Position numbers and translations under genes: made by a program
Source: Candidatus Omnitrophica bacterium UBA1562
Lineage (GTDB): Bacteria; Omnitrophota; Gorgyraeia; Gygaellales; Profunditerraquicolaceae
Length of the DNA: 6,171 nt
Direction: 5' to 3'
NCBI GenBank assembly: GCA_002322525.1
Contig: DCOU01000037.1
Coordinates: 1-6,171 of the forward strand
Notes under the pieces: model-generated
Seen by the model: the letters and a program-made list of their open reading frames with translations, nothing else
Told to the model about the DNA's origin: nothing
The model's database searches: none
Shown here: positions 5,694 to 6,171 of the stretch, in pieces
Numbering within the stretch: the first letter of the stretch is position 1
How the letters are laid out: each line of letters starts with the position of its first letter

Positions 5694-5930
5694 AAGTGAG
5701 GTCATAATTTATGGAGCGAAGCGAACATAAATTGTTTGGCTGAACTTACCCTGATAACTGCGAGAAAATACAGAATGGATTTTCGAAGCGTTTTGTTATC
5801 GGGGTTTAATTGGATTACCCCTTTTCGCAAGATGTATCAAAATTCTTTACAATAATTTTGATACGCTCAAAGGGATTAATTCGCACTTATAAGTTACGTC
5901 GCTAACGCTTCGTAACTTATGTGCTCATTT
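5694..5930. mobile_element. Modular hairpin element, copy C (about 237 bp)
   Basis: The left hairpin is ATAATTTATG/CATAAATTGT (5704-5713/5726-5735) with loop GAGCGAAGCGAA, followed by GGCTGAAC (5738-5745). The first central stem pairs CCCTGATAAC (5749-5758) with GTTATCGGGG (5795-5804) and holds an AAAAT/ATTTT hairpin homologous to that of B. A second stem (CCCTTT 5819/AAAGGG 5869) holds a perfect 11-bp hairpin, GTATCAAAATT/AATTTTGATAC (5834-5844/5854-5864), related to the hairpin at 5082-5112 in A. TTAATTCGC (5876-5884) and the right hairpin ATAAGTTACG/CGTAACTTAT (5889-5898/5911-5920), closed by GCAC/GTGC, lead to GTGCTCATTT. The next base begins the ribosome binding site of the following gene. 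The left boundary is approximate. Confidence 0.7.
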
Positions 5931-5937
5931 GAGGAGG
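5931..5937 (+). promoter_or_regulatory. Strong ribosome binding site (GAGGAGG) of the winged-helix gene
   Basis: GAGGAGG stands 7 bases before the ATG at 5945 and starts immediately after the GCTCATTT end of element C. It fixes the start of the gene. A hairpin ending 7 to 10 bases upstream could influence access to it. Confidence 0.85.
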
Positions 5938-5944
5938 CATAAAA

Positions 5945-6151
5945 ATGATTACGGAGATAGGTATAGTAGCAGGTGACATATGGCATTTTCTCGATGAACA
6001 CGGAGAAGTAACGCTGTCTGTTCTTGTTAAAGGTATTGATAGGCCACGGGATAATATACTGATGAGTTTAGGTTGGCTTAGCCGCGAAGGCCATGTAATC
6101 TTGCAGCAAATAGGTGGTGATTACAAAATAAATTTAAAAAGTAATGTTTAG
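5945..6151 (+). CDS. Winged helix-turn-helix protein, DUF2582-like
   Basis: The complete 68-residue product is one small winged-helix fold. It shows IGIVAGDIWHFLDEHGEVTL (5-24), a helix with LVKGIDRPRDNILMSL (27-42), the highly characteristic LGWLSREG turn (42-49), and a wing strand VILQQIGGDYKINL (51-64). This matches my memory of the DUF2582 winged-helix family, whose members are small stand-alone proteins of unknown target. DNA binding is inferred from the fold. The positive residues in the recognition region (Lys29, Arg33, Arg35, Arg47) fit but do not prove it. It has a strong ribosome binding site, and element C fills its leader, possibly transcribed from the promoter at 5666. Nothing recognisable follows in the last 20 bases. 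Confidence 0.8.
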   Translation: MITEIGIVAGDIWHFLDEHGEVTLSVLVKGIDRPRDNILMSLGWLSREGHVILQQIGGDYKINLKSNV

Positions 6152-6171
6152 ACCCTTCCTTTAAGAGGTTT

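Noticed and set aside
4944..5930. CRISPR array
   Set aside because: The repeats are inverted and of unequal spacing and length, with no constant direct repeat and spacer pattern.
4944..5930. Known riboswitch, PyrR attenuator or T-box leader
   Set aside because: I could not match any known aptamer core or T-box sequence. The inverted-repeat ends and the direct repeats around B fit a mobile element better.

Overview
The window is AT-rich bacterial DNA, probably from an uncultivated lineage. I would guess Candidatus Omnitrophota or a relative, from the split carB, the stand-alone purS, the DUF2582-type winged-helix gene and the palindrome-rich intergenic DNA. This is an impression from gene content, not a computed placement.

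Minus strand, positions 4943 down to 92, is a nucleotide-biosynthesis cluster read in the order pyrG (CTP synthase), carA (carbamoyl-phosphate synthase small subunit), the N-terminal half of carB, and purS. pyrG and carA are separated by 169 bases built from CCAAT/ATTGG words. carA and carB overlap by 8 bases. carB and purS are 50 bases apart. Each of the four products belongs to a glutamine-dependent enzyme of UTP/CTP or purine synthesis. No pyrB, pyrC, purQ, purL or second carB half lies inside the window.

Plus strand, positions 4944 to 6151, carries two small genes: a 79-residue protein with one membrane segment and a zinc ribbon, and a 68-residue winged-helix protein. Between and around them is about 720 bases of unusual non-coding DNA.

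That DNA is the most interesting content. It holds three copies (A 4944-5262, B 5488-5655, C about 5694-5930) of a modular element that I do not recognise as a named family. Each has a terminal hairpin at both ends, and the two ends are inverted repeats of each other. Conserved GGCTGAA and TTAATTCG blocks flank a central region of one or two large stems, and the right end reads GCTCATTT. Copy B lies between perfect 9-base direct repeats (AAAAAACTA), which looks like a target-site duplication. Removing B restores a different C-terminus for the zinc-ribbon gene, so these look like non-autonomous mobile elements. A fifth matching end sits between carB and purS. Four of the element ends abut a gene start, so the elements may also act as RNA leaders.

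A second, unrelated palindrome with arms CCCCGCACCTT occurs just after purS and again in frame inside carB, where it appears to add about a dozen residues to a linker.
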